This document shows, one piece after another, positions 27,901 through 35,622 of a stretch of 47,086 nt of DNA. How positions within the stretch are numbered: the stretch's first letter is position 1; each line of letters opens with the position of its first letter. The notes below the pieces were generated by a model. The model was given only the letters and a program-made list of their open reading frames with translations, had not been told where the DNA came from and did no database searches. The stretch is from Oscillospiraceae bacterium (GTDB lineage Bacteria > Bacillota > Clostridia > Oscillospirales > Butyricicoccaceae): NCBI GenBank assembly GCA_015068445.1, contig SVKN01000009.1, positions 1 to 47,086 of the forward strand. The letters run 5' to 3'. Position numbers and translations under genes: made by a program.

Positions 27901-29227
27901 CCGGATCACTGATTTCGTCGAGGAAGAAGAGGTCAGACGCTCCGACAGCTACGCCATTGTATCGCTGATGGACGAGGACAGCGAAGTTCAGTCCGTATCG
28001 GCGACGATCGGCGCGCCTGTTCTGGTGACGGTGTATACTGACGAGAGCTGCGAGACGGTCGTTTCGGACGAGGAGCTGGCAGCTGCCGCAGCGGCGGGCA
28101 ACCCCGTGGAGCTCGTCATGCGCTATACGGACGAAATGCTGGAGCAGGCCGGCATGTGGGTCGATGAGACGGTGCCCGAGGTAATGATGTTCCGCTACGA
28201 CCGTGAACGCGGCTGCTATATCCGCGTCGAAGGCGTCAACGACCGCGATGCGCGCACCGTCACCGCCTCGCTGACAAGAAACGGCGAATATATCCTGGCG
28301 CTGGATTCCGTGGCGCCGATCATCGAGGACGTCTGCCAGATTACAGACGGTCTCAGTCCCACGTTCACGATGAAGCTCAGCGATCTCAGCGGGATCGAGT
28401 CTTTCCGTCTGTGGCTGGAAAAGGGCGTTGACGGCGAAGAGGACTGGAGCTGGGTCAAGGTCGGCGACGATCTGATCATCACCGACACGCTGACGCAGTT
28501 TTTCGACCCCGAGAGCGGCACGCTGGAGCTGACGATCCCGCAGACGCTGGAGAGCGACGTCAGCTATCGTCTGTGCTATCGCGCCGCCGACAGGCTCGGC
28601 AATGAAACGGAGGAAGACGTGGAGGCTTACACCTTCAGCGTCAACCGTGATGAGATGGCTGCAGGTCAGCTGACGGTCCCCGAGGGCGTCGCCAACGGAA
28701 ACGAGCCTTTTACCGTGACGTTCCCCGATCTGGGCGGCGTCGTGCATGTGTCGCTTCTGCTCAAGGCAGGGGACACGGAGCTGGAGCCCATCGATATGGT
28801 GCGCACTCCGGACGGCTGGACTGCCGTCGTGCGTCCGGTGAGCGGCGCGGGAGAGCTGACGCTCACGGCGTTGACCTTCGACTGCTACGGCAATACAGCG
28901 ACCTCCGAGCCTGCCGTCGTGGCGCTAGAGAGCCCGGCCAACGAAGGGACCATGGGCGACGATCAGCAGCTGGAATGGTCCTTTGATCCCATGCTGCACG
29001 CGGTCACGGTAAACGACTTCAAAAAGGCGCCCGCTTTCGGCGAGGGCAATCATATCGTGGCGGTCGCTTACAGCGAAGACGGCCAAATGCTCTCCGCCAC
29101 GATCATTGACCGGACCGGCGGCGACGCGATGACAGATCCGAATGCCGCGGCGGTGAAGCTGTTCTGGATCACGGACAGCGGCGAACCGCTGTGCGGCGTG
29201 AAGGTCATCGGAACTGACGAAAGGTGA
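24914..29227 (+). CDS. Giant secreted BspA-like leucine-rich-repeat protein
   Basis: 1437 aa. A signal peptide (about 1-24, ending PVYA-A) is followed by a DSDGKLTVSGTGEMG segment and then about 13 BspA/LRR_5 repeats (about 60-420: for example IPSSVTKIGQGAFSYC, LPDKLTRIGDSAFFGS), closed by the typical YYGGSKEQWDELM. Residues about 430-535 are beta-rich. About 540-920 is a Gly/Ser/Thr-rich region with GGVGSGVGGKIG that I do not recognise. About 1030-1350 looks like Ig- or cadherin-like beta-sandwiches (DSVAPIIEDVCQITDG, SGIESFRLWLEKG). The C-terminal ~75 residues contain AYSEDGQML and VKLFWITDSGEPL, a small domain also seen in the secreted flavodoxin at 34825. There is no LPxTG or SLH anchor. 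Strong AAGGAGG before the ATG. It heads an operon with the two genes that follow and probably acts at the cell surface in adhesion or binding. Confidence 0.85.
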   Translation: MKLRALSLILVLAMLSGLMPVYAAEVVASGYCGSTDGNYLNVQWTLDSDGKLTVSGTGEMGWMWYAEDADGVVTGFAWASHRDEIRTAVIEEGVTSVGSFMFYDCENLVSVSIPSSVTKIGQGAFSYCKILSELNIPDTVTEIESELARESESLTTVHLPSGLTAIPDYAFSGCKALKSAPIPDSVTMIGKDAFYKCYALEGVRLPKGILSIGEYAFYYCMKLSNIELPEGLRRIGAWAFSNCSLESVVIPSSIREIENGAFSDNRDLYTISLPDKLTRIGDSAFFGSHVHDFHMPMTVTEIGSYAFYDCSFREVVIPSGVTEIGSYAFAENEGLEKVLILSGVEGIGERAFSGSGGDKERDDNEYVIHRSEVSVYIPATVTSIGNYALYAVLEGVYYGGSKEQWDELMKNAAYVPHEDLVHYGASSRSVDVRYQPGYYISPMDFGDIVLNGPGDASAYFQVETENHLMAGGAKLEYCFVNGSQAGVFTPVTADRYGIVEVKLPHQTKVGHNTYRIWFSTANRIEVFDDDQEVSVTVSEPSYGQSWETTADLGVEGGVGSGVGGKIGPAEAKAEYISASLQLGAKTAVSLEEEYENGVRSLTLKSAGGLNGGLKVSSGVKAKLSESLNVTPLEATMGGTVGAFTEYGMKLENYDPADREQRAGIRTFLIYHMLGSTSVFTQMFVQALDPECNQIAGTRSVTVKNKLEALKAGTDNGFKGSLSSLGETTVWTQTEAVDLTGSDASRTFTNGVVTDVGAGLLSGSHTTEGKAGSVYTVGTSNYIFGRSLSNHKEVSVVKDDSDVIVGASYKVYDGDEHGLNFPEYSTDVYSKVSYSGDSIETLVNTSQHLRGVSDGNMFAGIQGAIDELSSSDLIAQVKETTKKKTGLEGDFPVSFQMGEKLGIEVGLSGEWSYSWDDKTSALYLGKEYVKTTSDLTAEDVRGKLVSLPSIVGDALRAIASDAVSGIKAVGGKIGSGVGDTYNTIRRHKTDPYSYWFARITDFVEEEEVRRSDSYAIVSLMDEDSEVQSVSATIGAPVLVTVYTDESCETVVSDEELAAAAAAGNPVELVMRYTDEMLEQAGMWVDETVPEVMMFRYDRERGCYIRVEGVNDRDARTVTASLTRNGEYILALDSVAPIIEDVCQITDGLSPTFTMKLSDLSGIESFRLWLEKGVDGEEDWSWVKVGDDLIITDTLTQFFDPESGTLELTIPQTLESDVSYRLCYRAADRLGNETEEDVEAYTFSVNRDEMAAGQLTVPEGVANGNEPFTVTFPDLGGVVHVSLLLKAGDTELEPIDMVRTPDGWTAVVRPVSGAGELTLTALTFDCYGNTATSEPAVVALESPANEGTMGDDQQLEWSFDPMLHAVTVNDFKKAPAFGEGNHIVAVAYSEDGQMLSATIIDRTGGDAMTDPNAAAVKLFWITDSGEPLCGVKVIGTDER

Positions 29228-29235
29228 GGATTGAT

Positions 29236-29544
29236 ATGGAGATCAAGGGTATCCTGGCCTGGGCGTTTCTGCTCATGGTCTGCGGGGCCGTCATCCTGTT
29301 TTCACGGAAGCTGAAAAAAGAGATCGAGCAGAATGGGATCGAAGCAAAGGGCGTGATCTCCCGGATCGAGGATATGGGCGGGCCGGATGAGATCGACCTC
29401 CAATACTACGTGCGCTACCGCACCGAAGACGGCGAGACGATTGAAGGGCTGCTCTCGAATCCCACGTCCGACCTGCAGGTCGGACAGCCCGTCGATCTGA
29501 AATACCACCCCAAATACAAGGCAAACGCAAGACTGATCCGATAA
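29236..29544 (+). CDS. Small membrane protein, DUF3592-like
   Basis: 102 aa from the ATG at 29236, after GGTGAGG; a GTG at 29224 lies inside that site and overlaps the previous stop. One N-terminal membrane helix (about 6-23, LAWAFLLMVCGAVILFS) is followed by a basic-acidic stretch and a beta-domain with YYVRYRTEDGETIEG and VGQPVDLKYHPKYKANARL. This fits the DUF3592 family, whose function is unknown. It lies 8 bases after the LRR gene and 24 before the SLH nucleotidase, so it is co-transcribed with surface proteins. Confidence 0.65.
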   Translation: MEIKGILAWAFLLMVCGAVILFSRKLKKEIEQNGIEAKGVISRIEDMGGPDEIDLQYYVRYRTEDGETIEGLLSNPTSDLQVGQPVDLKYHPKYKANARLIR

Positions 29545-29568
29545 GCGATCAATAAACGGTTAGGAGTG

Positions 29569-31692
29569 ATGATCACGAAACATAACAGGCTGACGACGCT
29601 TTTGCTGGCGCTGGTCGTCGCGCTTTCGCTGACGGTCACGGTGTCGGCGGCGGACGACGCCGTGTTGACGCGCGGTGAGTTCGTGACGGCGCTGTACGGC
29701 GCGAGCGGGACGGCTGGTACGGCCCCGGCGCAGAGCGTCTTTTCAGACGTCCCGGCGGAGGGCACACTGGCGCAGGCCGTGAGCTGGGCGGCGGACAACG
29801 GGATCGTCAACGGTCTCGGCGACGGCCGCTTCGGGCCGGAGGACCCCGTGACCCGGGAGCAGATGGTCACGATGCTCTACCGCTTCGCGCAGTCGCTGGG
29901 GCAGGACCCGCAGGGCCAGTGGATGTTCCCGCTGGGCTTCCGGGACGTCGAGATGGTCTCCACTTGGGCGGACAAGGCCGTCCAATGGGCGGTGATGAAC
30001 CGCATCATCGTCGGCTCCGGCAGTGAGCTTATGCCGAAGGCAACGGCGACCGACGATCAGCTCGTCGCCGTCATGGATCGCTGGAACAGCTTCCTGACGC
30101 CGGAAGGGGAGAGCAGAGGCGTCATGATCCTCTACACCAGCGACGTGCACTGCGGCATCGAGAAGGGCTTCGGGTATGCAGGCTTCTGGGAGGTCAAAAA
30201 CGCGCTGATCGCCCAGGGCTATGACGTGATCCTCGTGGATGACGGCGACAACATCCAGGGCGAGACCATCGGCACGATGACCAAGGGTGCGGCGCTGATG
30301 GAGCTGATGGATCAGATGGGCTACAGCGTGGCCATCCCGGGCAACCATGAGTTCGACTACGGCATGGACACGTTCCTTTCGCTGGCAGACGCGGCGAAGC
30401 ACCCCTATATCTCCTGCAATTTCATCCACAACGGGAGGCCCGTCCTCGAGCGCTACGCCATGCGCGAGCTCGGCGGGAAGAAGATCGCTTTTGTGGGCGT
30501 GACGACGCCGCTGACGATCACCTCGTCCACCCCGACGAACTTCCAGGATGAGAACGGTCAGTTTGTCTACGGCTTCCTGCAGGATCAGACGGGCGAGGCC
30601 GTCTATCAGGCCGTACAGTCTGCGGTGAACGACGCCCGCGCCGAAGGGGCTGACTTCGTGATCGTTCTGGCGCACCTCGGCAATGAGGCGGAAAGCTTCC
30701 CGTGGACTTATGCAGATGTCATTTCGCATACCACCGGCATCGACGCCTTCCTGGACGGGCACAGCCACGATACCGATCAGGTGATCATGAAAAACGCCGC
30801 GGGCGCGCTCGTTCCGCGTTCTGCCTGCGGGACAAAGCTGGAGAGCATCGGCTGGTGCAGCATCTCGCCCGACGGCAAGGTGGTCACGGGACTGTACAGC
30901 TGGAACCGTGAGGAGCCCGCGCCGACCGTGTTGGGCCTTGATAACGAACTGTCGCGCGCCGTCTCTGATGCGTTCGACGAGCTGGATGAAACGCTGAATA
31001 CCGTCGTGGGCCGCACTGGCGCCACGTTGACGATCAATGATCCCACGGCCGTCGACAGCTCCGGAAAGCCGATCCGCATCGTGCGTCAGATGGAGACGAA
31101 TCTGGGCGATCTCGTTGCGGACGCCTACCGTCAGCAGGCCGCAGCCGATATCGGCTTTATGAACGGCGGCGGCATCCGCACCGATATCCGGTCAGGCGAC
31201 ATCACGCTGAACGACCTTTACAGCGTTTTGCCCTTCGGCAACACACTGTGCATGGTCGAAGCGACCGGGCAGCAGATCCTTGACGCACTGGAGTGGGGCG
31301 CCCGCGCTGTACCCGGCGAGTCCGGCGCCTTCCTGCACGTTTCCGGTCTGAGCTATGAGATCGACACGACCGTCGATTCGACCTGTACGGAAAATGAGTA
31401 CGGCATGTTCACCGGCGTCACGGGTGAGCGCAGGGTGAAGAACGTTCTGGTGGGTGGTGAGCCCATCGATCCCGACAGGACCTACACGCTCGCAGCGCAC
31501 AACTATATGCTGCTGCAGCACGGCGACGGCTATACCATGTTCGACAGCGCACCGCTCCTGCTGGACGGCATCAAGCTCGACAACCAGCTGCTGATCGATT
31601 ATATCGTCGACGTTCTGGGCGGCGTGATCGGCGAGGAGTACGCCGATCCATACGGTCAGGGGAGGATCACGTTCACGTCACACGATAATTGA
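29569..31692 (+). CDS. SLH-domain 5'-nucleotidase/metallophosphoesterase
   Basis: 707 aa. A signal peptide (about 1-27, VSA-ADD) is followed by two S-layer-homology repeats (about 30-105 and 120-180: AVSWAADNGIVNGLGDGRF, FRDVEMVSTWADKAVQWAV) that bind wall pyruvylated polymer. The calcineurin-like phosphatase follows: YTSDVHCG (about 191), DDGDNIQG, GNHEFDYG (about 257), LAHLG, DGHSHD. The C-terminal 5'-nucleotidase domain contains NLGDLVADAYRQQ and NGGGIRTD. It would release nucleosides and phosphate at the surface. The start is uncertain: TAGGAG ends only 2 bases before this ATG (the GTG at 29566 is also in frame), but the signal peptide fixes it closely. A UUCG-loop terminator follows. Confidence 0.9.
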   Translation: MITKHNRLTTLLLALVVALSLTVTVSAADDAVLTRGEFVTALYGASGTAGTAPAQSVFSDVPAEGTLAQAVSWAADNGIVNGLGDGRFGPEDPVTREQMVTMLYRFAQSLGQDPQGQWMFPLGFRDVEMVSTWADKAVQWAVMNRIIVGSGSELMPKATATDDQLVAVMDRWNSFLTPEGESRGVMILYTSDVHCGIEKGFGYAGFWEVKNALIAQGYDVILVDDGDNIQGETIGTMTKGAALMELMDQMGYSVAIPGNHEFDYGMDTFLSLADAAKHPYISCNFIHNGRPVLERYAMRELGGKKIAFVGVTTPLTITSSTPTNFQDENGQFVYGFLQDQTGEAVYQAVQSAVNDARAEGADFVIVLAHLGNEAESFPWTYADVISHTTGIDAFLDGHSHDTDQVIMKNAAGALVPRSACGTKLESIGWCSISPDGKVVTGLYSWNREEPAPTVLGLDNELSRAVSDAFDELDETLNTVVGRTGATLTINDPTAVDSSGKPIRIVRQMETNLGDLVADAYRQQAAADIGFMNGGGIRTDIRSGDITLNDLYSVLPFGNTLCMVEATGQQILDALEWGARAVPGESGAFLHVSGLSYEIDTTVDSTCTENEYGMFTGVTGERRVKNVLVGGEPIDPDRTYTLAAHNYMLLQHGDGYTMFDSAPLLLDGIKLDNQLLIDYIVDVLGGVIGEEYADPYGQGRITFTSHDN

Positions 31693-31712
31693 ACCCGCTT
31701 CGGAAACTTGGA

Positions 31713-31746
31713 AACGGCGGTCGCTTCGGCGATCGCCGTTCTTTTT
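31713..31746 (+). terminator. Terminator with UUCG tetraloop
   Basis: A 12-bp stem (one G-T pair) closed by C(TTCG)G, followed by CTTTTT. It lies 20 bases after the nucleotidase stop. Confidence 0.92.
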
Positions 31747-31754
31747 CAAAGCGG

Positions 31755-31806
31755 TATTGACATAATGTCAATGTTCCTGTATAATACCAGTATTGACACT
31801 GTGTCA
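31755..31806 (+). promoter_or_regulatory. Consensus promoter overlapped by two TetR-operator-like palindromes
   Basis: TTGACA (31757-31762), 17 bases, TATAAT (31780-31785): both consensus. The -35 lies within the perfect 17-base palindrome ATTGACATAATGTCAAT (31756-31772). A second copy of the same core, TATTGACACTGTGTCA (31791-31806), sits just after the -10 box near the transcription start. TATTGACA occurs at 31755 and 31791, 36 bases apart. Two matching sites flanking the -10 box are the expected arrangement for repression by the TetR protein encoded next. Confidence 0.85.
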
Positions 31807-31832
31807 GGAACGACTGACAGAAAGGAACGCCC

Positions 31833-32471
31833 ATGATCAAAGGGACACCGGAACTGATCGCGGAGCGCAGGGAAGCGATCATCAACGCCTGCGAGCAGCT
31901 GTATCAGACGATGAGCTTCAGGGAGATCACGCTGAAGGAGATCGGGACCGTCGTGCCGTTCTCCCGTCCGACAATCTACAATTATTTTCAGACGAAGGAG
32001 GAGATCTTCCTCGCGCTGTTCGAACGGGAGTACGATCGCTGGAACGTCGATCTGGAGATCATTCTGAACAGCGGGACGACGCTTGACGCCGACGCCCTTG
32101 CGGATGCGCTGGCCGGTTCGCTGGCGCGCAGGCTGCAGCTGCTCAAGCTGCTGAGCATGAACAACTACGACATGGAGGCCAACAGCCGCCAGGAGCTGCT
32201 GACGAGCTTCAAAACATCCTACGGCCGCTCCATGCGCCTCGTCCGCGAGATCCTGAAAAAGCATCGCCCGTCCATGAAGGACGAAGACGTTGACGGATTT
32301 CTGTACCTGTTTTTCCCGTTCATGTTCGGCATTTATCCTTATACTGCCGTCACTGAAAAGCAGCGCGACGCCATGTGTGAGGCGGGCGTCGATTATCGCT
32401 ATCAATCGGTTTATGAGCTGACGTACAACTGCCTGACCCGCCTGCTGGGCCGCGAAGAAAAGGAGAACTGA
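31833..32471 (+). CDS. TetR-family transcriptional repressor
   Basis: 212 aa. The N-terminal helix-turn-helix is typical: AIINACEQLYQTMSFREITL, then GTVVPFSRPTIYNYFQTKEEIF. The C-terminal ~150 residues form the helical ligand-binding and dimer part and do not identify the inducer. The ATG follows GAAAGGAA. It is the first gene of a six-gene unit; the amidohydrolase starts 2 bases after its stop. The palindromes in its own promoter suggest that it represses the whole operon until a small molecule, perhaps a substrate of the enzymes, binds. Confidence 0.92.
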   Translation: MIKGTPELIAERREAIINACEQLYQTMSFREITLKEIGTVVPFSRPTIYNYFQTKEEIFLALFEREYDRWNVDLEIILNSGTTLDADALADALAGSLARRLQLLKLLSMNNYDMEANSRQELLTSFKTSYGRSMRLVREILKKHRPSMKDEDVDGFLYLFFPFMFGIYPYTAVTEKQRDAMCEAGVDYRYQSVYELTYNCLTRLLGREEKEN

Positions 32472-32473
32472 AC

Positions 32474-33427
32474 ATGAAGCAATACCGCTGCGTCGATTTT
32501 CATGCCCATCCCGTCACAGACGCATTCCGCCGCGCGATGGATCAGCTGGGGATCGATGTGATCGCCGAGGACGGCTTCCCGCTGCCCACCTGGACCGCGG
32601 AGGACCACCTTTCGTTTATGGACGAGGCCGGGATCGACCTCGCCGTCCTGTCCGCGCCCGTTCCGCATCTCTTCAACGGCGACGCCGATCAGGCGCGGGC
32701 CGCCGTGCGCGCAGTCAACGAGGAAACAGCCGCCATCGTCCGGCAGCATCCCGACCGTTTCGATTTCGTCAGCCTCGCACCACTGCCGGATGTCGGAGGC
32801 GCCCTCGCAGAAACTGCCTACGCCATGGACATCCTGGGCGCCGCAGGCATGAAGGTCGCCACAAACATGGGCGGCGTCTACCTGAGAGACAAATCGATGG
32901 ACCCCGTTCTGGAGGAATGGAACAGGCGCAAAGCTCTTGTCATCATCCATCCCTGCCGGGCGCGGCTGCGTCCGGAGAACGCCGTCACAGGCAGCGTGGC
33001 GGCGATCTACGAGTATCCTGCGGATACGACCCGCGCCGTGCTGAACATGATGGCAAACCGCGTGATGACACGTTTTCCGGACATCCGCTGGCTGGTGCCT
33101 CACTGCGGATCGTTCCTGCCCTATATGCTGCAGCGGTTCACCGGCGTCTCCGGCATCCTGGCATCCCTGGGCATGATGGAGACCGTCGACGTCAGGGCTG
33201 AGTTCGACCGTCTCTGGTTCGATATCTCGGGCGACCCGGAGCCTACGCATCTCGACATGCTCCGCATGACCGCCTCCGACGACCGCATCGTCTTCGGCAC
33301 GGACTTCCCCCATTCGCCCGCGAAGGTGATCCTTGCCAAGAAAAAACACTTCGACGAAAACACGACCTATGACGGTATCCGGGCGCGGATCTATTCAGAG
33401 AACGCCGCCCGGCTGCTGATGAAATAA
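32474..33427 (+). CDS. Amidohydrolase-2 family (ACMSD-like) metal-dependent hydrolase or decarboxylase
   Basis: 317 aa TIM-barrel of the amidohydrolase-related family. The metal ligands are visible: DFHAHP (His10, His12), His159 in VIIHPC, His210 in LVPHCGSFLPYML, and Asp277 in FGTDFPHS. This set fits the ACMSD/resorcylate-decarboxylase group, which carries out decarboxylation or hydrolysis of aromatic and related carboxylic acids. GDPEPTH near the C-terminus is also typical of the group. The ATG follows AAGGAG. It is cytoplasmic. The substrate is not known; its operon partners (reductase, CMD-like protein, flavodoxins) suggest a small redox-active or aromatic compound. Confidence 0.85.
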   Translation: MKQYRCVDFHAHPVTDAFRRAMDQLGIDVIAEDGFPLPTWTAEDHLSFMDEAGIDLAVLSAPVPHLFNGDADQARAAVRAVNEETAAIVRQHPDRFDFVSLAPLPDVGGALAETAYAMDILGAAGMKVATNMGGVYLRDKSMDPVLEEWNRRKALVIIHPCRARLRPENAVTGSVAAIYEYPADTTRAVLNMMANRVMTRFPDIRWLVPHCGSFLPYMLQRFTGVSGILASLGMMETVDVRAEFDRLWFDISGDPEPTHLDMLRMTASDDRIVFGTDFPHSPAKVILAKKKHFDENTTYDGIRARIYSENAARLLMK

Positions 33428-33438
33428 GGAGAGATGAT

Positions 33439-34491
33439 ATGAAATACACGAAACTCGGAAACTCCGACCTCACCGTGTCCCGCATCTGCATGGGCTGTAT
33501 GGGCTTCGGCGATCCTGCCCGGGGCCAGCACAGCTGGACCATCGATGAGGCGCACACACGCGAGATCATCAGGCGCGGCCTGGAGCTGGGCGTCAACTTC
33601 TTCGACACCGCCATCGCGTACCAGAGCGGCACCAGCGAGCAGTACGTGGGCCGCGCCTTGCGCGACATGGCGAAGAGGGAAGACGTGGTGGTGGCCACCA
33701 AGTTCCTGCCCCGGACCCAGGACGAGATCGAGCGCGGCGTCACAGGCCAGAAGCACATCGAGACGATGATCGATACCAGCCTCCGCAACCTCGGCATAGA
33801 CTACGTGGATCTGTATATCTACCATATGTGGGACTGGCAGACGCCCATCTATGACATTCTGGACGGTCTCAGCCGCGTGGTGAAGGCGGGCAAGGCACGA
33901 TACGTCGGCATCTCCAACTGCTTTGCCTGGCAGCTGGCCAAGGCCAACGCGCTGGCCGAAAGGGAGAATTTCCCGCAGTTCGTTTCCGTGCAGGGCCACT
34001 ACAACCTGATCTTCCGGGAGGAGGAGCGCGAGATGGCGCCCTACTGCGCGGAGGAGAACATCGCCATGACGCCCTACAGCGCGCTGGCCAGCGGCCGTCT
34101 GTCGCGCCTGCCCGGCGAAGGCGATACGAAGCGCGCCGCCGAGGACAGCTACGCCAGATTCAAGTATGACGCCACCGCCCAGCAGGACAGCGCGATCATC
34201 GCCCGAGTGGCCGAGCTGGCCGAAAAGCGCGGCGTCACGATGACCGAAGTGTCCCTGGCGTGGCTGCTGACAAAGGTCACGTCGCCTGTCGTCGGCGCGA
34301 CAAAGCTCCGTCACATCGAAGGCGCGGCCAAGGCCGTCGACCTGGCGCTGACAGAGGAGGAATGCGCCTGGCTGGAGGAGCTTTACGTTCCCCATCCGCT
34401 GGCGGGCGTTATGGCGCAGAACAAGCCCGCCGCCGCAAAGGAAAAACACGTCTGGTCCACCGGAGACCAGCATATCGGAGAGGAGAAATAG
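33439..34491 (+). CDS. Aldo/keto reductase
   Basis: 350 aa, an NADPH-dependent carbonyl reductase fold. The catalytic tetrad is visible: Asp56 and Tyr61 in FFDTAIAYQSGTSE, Lys88 in VATKF, His129 in DLYIYHMWD. The C-terminal part has KVTSPVVGATKLRHIEGA, the usual coenzyme-binding segment. The length and the MGCMGFGDP start resemble the group of plant- and fungal-like AKRs common in Firmicutes. GGAGAG precedes the ATG. It is 11 bases after the amidohydrolase and 3 before the CMD-like gene. Confidence 0.92.
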   Translation: MKYTKLGNSDLTVSRICMGCMGFGDPARGQHSWTIDEAHTREIIRRGLELGVNFFDTAIAYQSGTSEQYVGRALRDMAKREDVVVATKFLPRTQDEIERGVTGQKHIETMIDTSLRNLGIDYVDLYIYHMWDWQTPIYDILDGLSRVVKAGKARYVGISNCFAWQLAKANALAERENFPQFVSVQGHYNLIFREEEREMAPYCAEENIAMTPYSALASGRLSRLPGEGDTKRAAEDSYARFKYDATAQQDSAIIARVAELAEKRGVTMTEVSLAWLLTKVTSPVVGATKLRHIEGAAKAVDLALTEEECAWLEELYVPHPLAGVMAQNKPAAAKEKHVWSTGDQHIGEEK

Positions 34492-34494
34492 AAA

Positions 34495-34821
34495 ATGAGT
34501 GAAAAGATCGTACAGACTGCCGGCCGCGACGCCCTGGGCGAGTTCGCGCCCATGTTCGCCCACCTGAACGACGACGTACTGTTCGGCGAGGTGTGGAATG
34601 AGGACGCCATTGACGTCAAGACGAAGTGCATCGTCACTGTCGTGTCGCTGATGGCCTCCGGCATCACCGATTCGTCTCTGACGTATCACCTGCAGAACGC
34701 CAAAGCGCACGGCGTGACCCGGAAGGAGATCGCCGCCATTATCACCCATGCCACCATGTACGTGGGCTGGCCCAAGGGATGGGCTGTGTTCCGTCTGGCG
34801 AAGGACGTCTGGGGCGAGTAA
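34495..34821 (+). CDS. Carboxymuconolactone-decarboxylase-like protein
   Basis: 108 aa, the size of a single CMD domain. The helical core TKCIVTVVSLMASGITDSSL then TYHLQNAKAHGVTRKEI, followed by HATMYVGWP, matches the family. AhpD-like members have a redox CxxC; here one Cys is seen with Ser at the expected partner position, so peroxidase activity is unlikely. Family members either decarboxylate lactones or have unknown roles. AGGAGA precedes the ATG. It sits 3 bases from both neighbours, so translation is tightly coupled. Confidence 0.87.
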   Translation: MSEKIVQTAGRDALGEFAPMFAHLNDDVLFGEVWNEDAIDVKTKCIVTVVSLMASGITDSSLTYHLQNAKAHGVTRKEIAAIITHATMYVGWPKGWAVFRLAKDVWGE

Positions 34822-34824
34822 GCC

Positions 34825-35601
34825 ATGAGAAAGCACCTGCTGACAGCGCTGCTCGTCTGCCTGCTCTGCATGGTGACGGAAGTCAGTGCGCAGGCGTCCG
34901 GGTTCACGCTTTCGGAACGGACGGCAGAAACGATCACGCTGACATACGACGGCGACGCGCTGCTCGCCGCCGCTGCCTACAGCGAAGACGGGCGTATGCT
35001 CGAGACCGTCACGTCGCAGCATACCGTCACAGTCCCGTGCGGTGAAGGGTATGTGCGGGCATTCGCCCTGGACCCTGTGACATACGCTCCGCTCTCTCCG
35101 GCCTGGGACTCCCGGGAGGCGGAGGGGAAGAAAGTCCTCGTCGCCTGCTTCTCTTATACCGGTTCCACCATGAAGATCGCCGGACACATCGCAAGCGCTC
35201 TTGATGCCGATCTTTTCCGCATCACCGCGGCAGAGCCCTACACGGACGATATTCTCAACTACTATGACCCGTCCACCCGCGCATATATCGAGCGGTACGA
35301 CGATTCAGCCCGCCCCGCCATCGCAGGCGAGCTTCCGACCTTGGACGATTACGACGTCATTTTCGTCGGCTATCCCATCTGGTACGGCCGGGCGCCGAAG
35401 ATCATCCGGACGTTCCTGGAGAGCGGCAGCTTTTCGAGCAAGACCGTGATCCCGTTCTGTACCTCCGGCAGCAGCTCGATCGACAATAACGAGCTTCGCG
35501 CCTCTGCGCCGGACGCCCTGTGGCGCAGCGGCAGACGCTTCAGCGGCGGCGCCTCACGCGAGACCGTCGTCAGCTGGCTCGACAGCTTTGATTTAGAATA
35601 A
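34825..35601 (+). CDS. Secreted flavodoxin-like protein
   Basis: 258 aa. An N-terminal signal peptide (about 1-22, LLTALLVCLLCMVTEVSA) points outside the membrane, although a Cys in the hydrophobic core leaves lipoprotein processing open. Residues about 26-95 form a small beta-domain with AYSEDGRML, also found at the end of the giant LRR protein. Residues about 103-258 are a flavodoxin: FMN phosphate loop SYTGSTMKIA, then DYDVIFVGYPIWYGRAPKII and KTVIPFCTSGSS. Flavodoxins normally carry electrons in the cytoplasm; export is unusual and would need FMN outside. There is a 3-base gap after the CMD gene and 21 bases before the fusion gene, which has a second flavodoxin domain. Confidence 0.87.
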   Translation: MRKHLLTALLVCLLCMVTEVSAQASGFTLSERTAETITLTYDGDALLAAAAYSEDGRMLETVTSQHTVTVPCGEGYVRAFALDPVTYAPLSPAWDSREAEGKKVLVACFSYTGSTMKIAGHIASALDADLFRITAAEPYTDDILNYYDPSTRAYIERYDDSARPAIAGELPTLDDYDVIFVGYPIWYGRAPKIIRTFLESGSFSSKTVIPFCTSGSSSIDNNELRASAPDALWRSGRRFSGGASRETVVSWLDSFDLE

Positions 35602-35622
35602 GAGACATCGGGAGGACTAACA

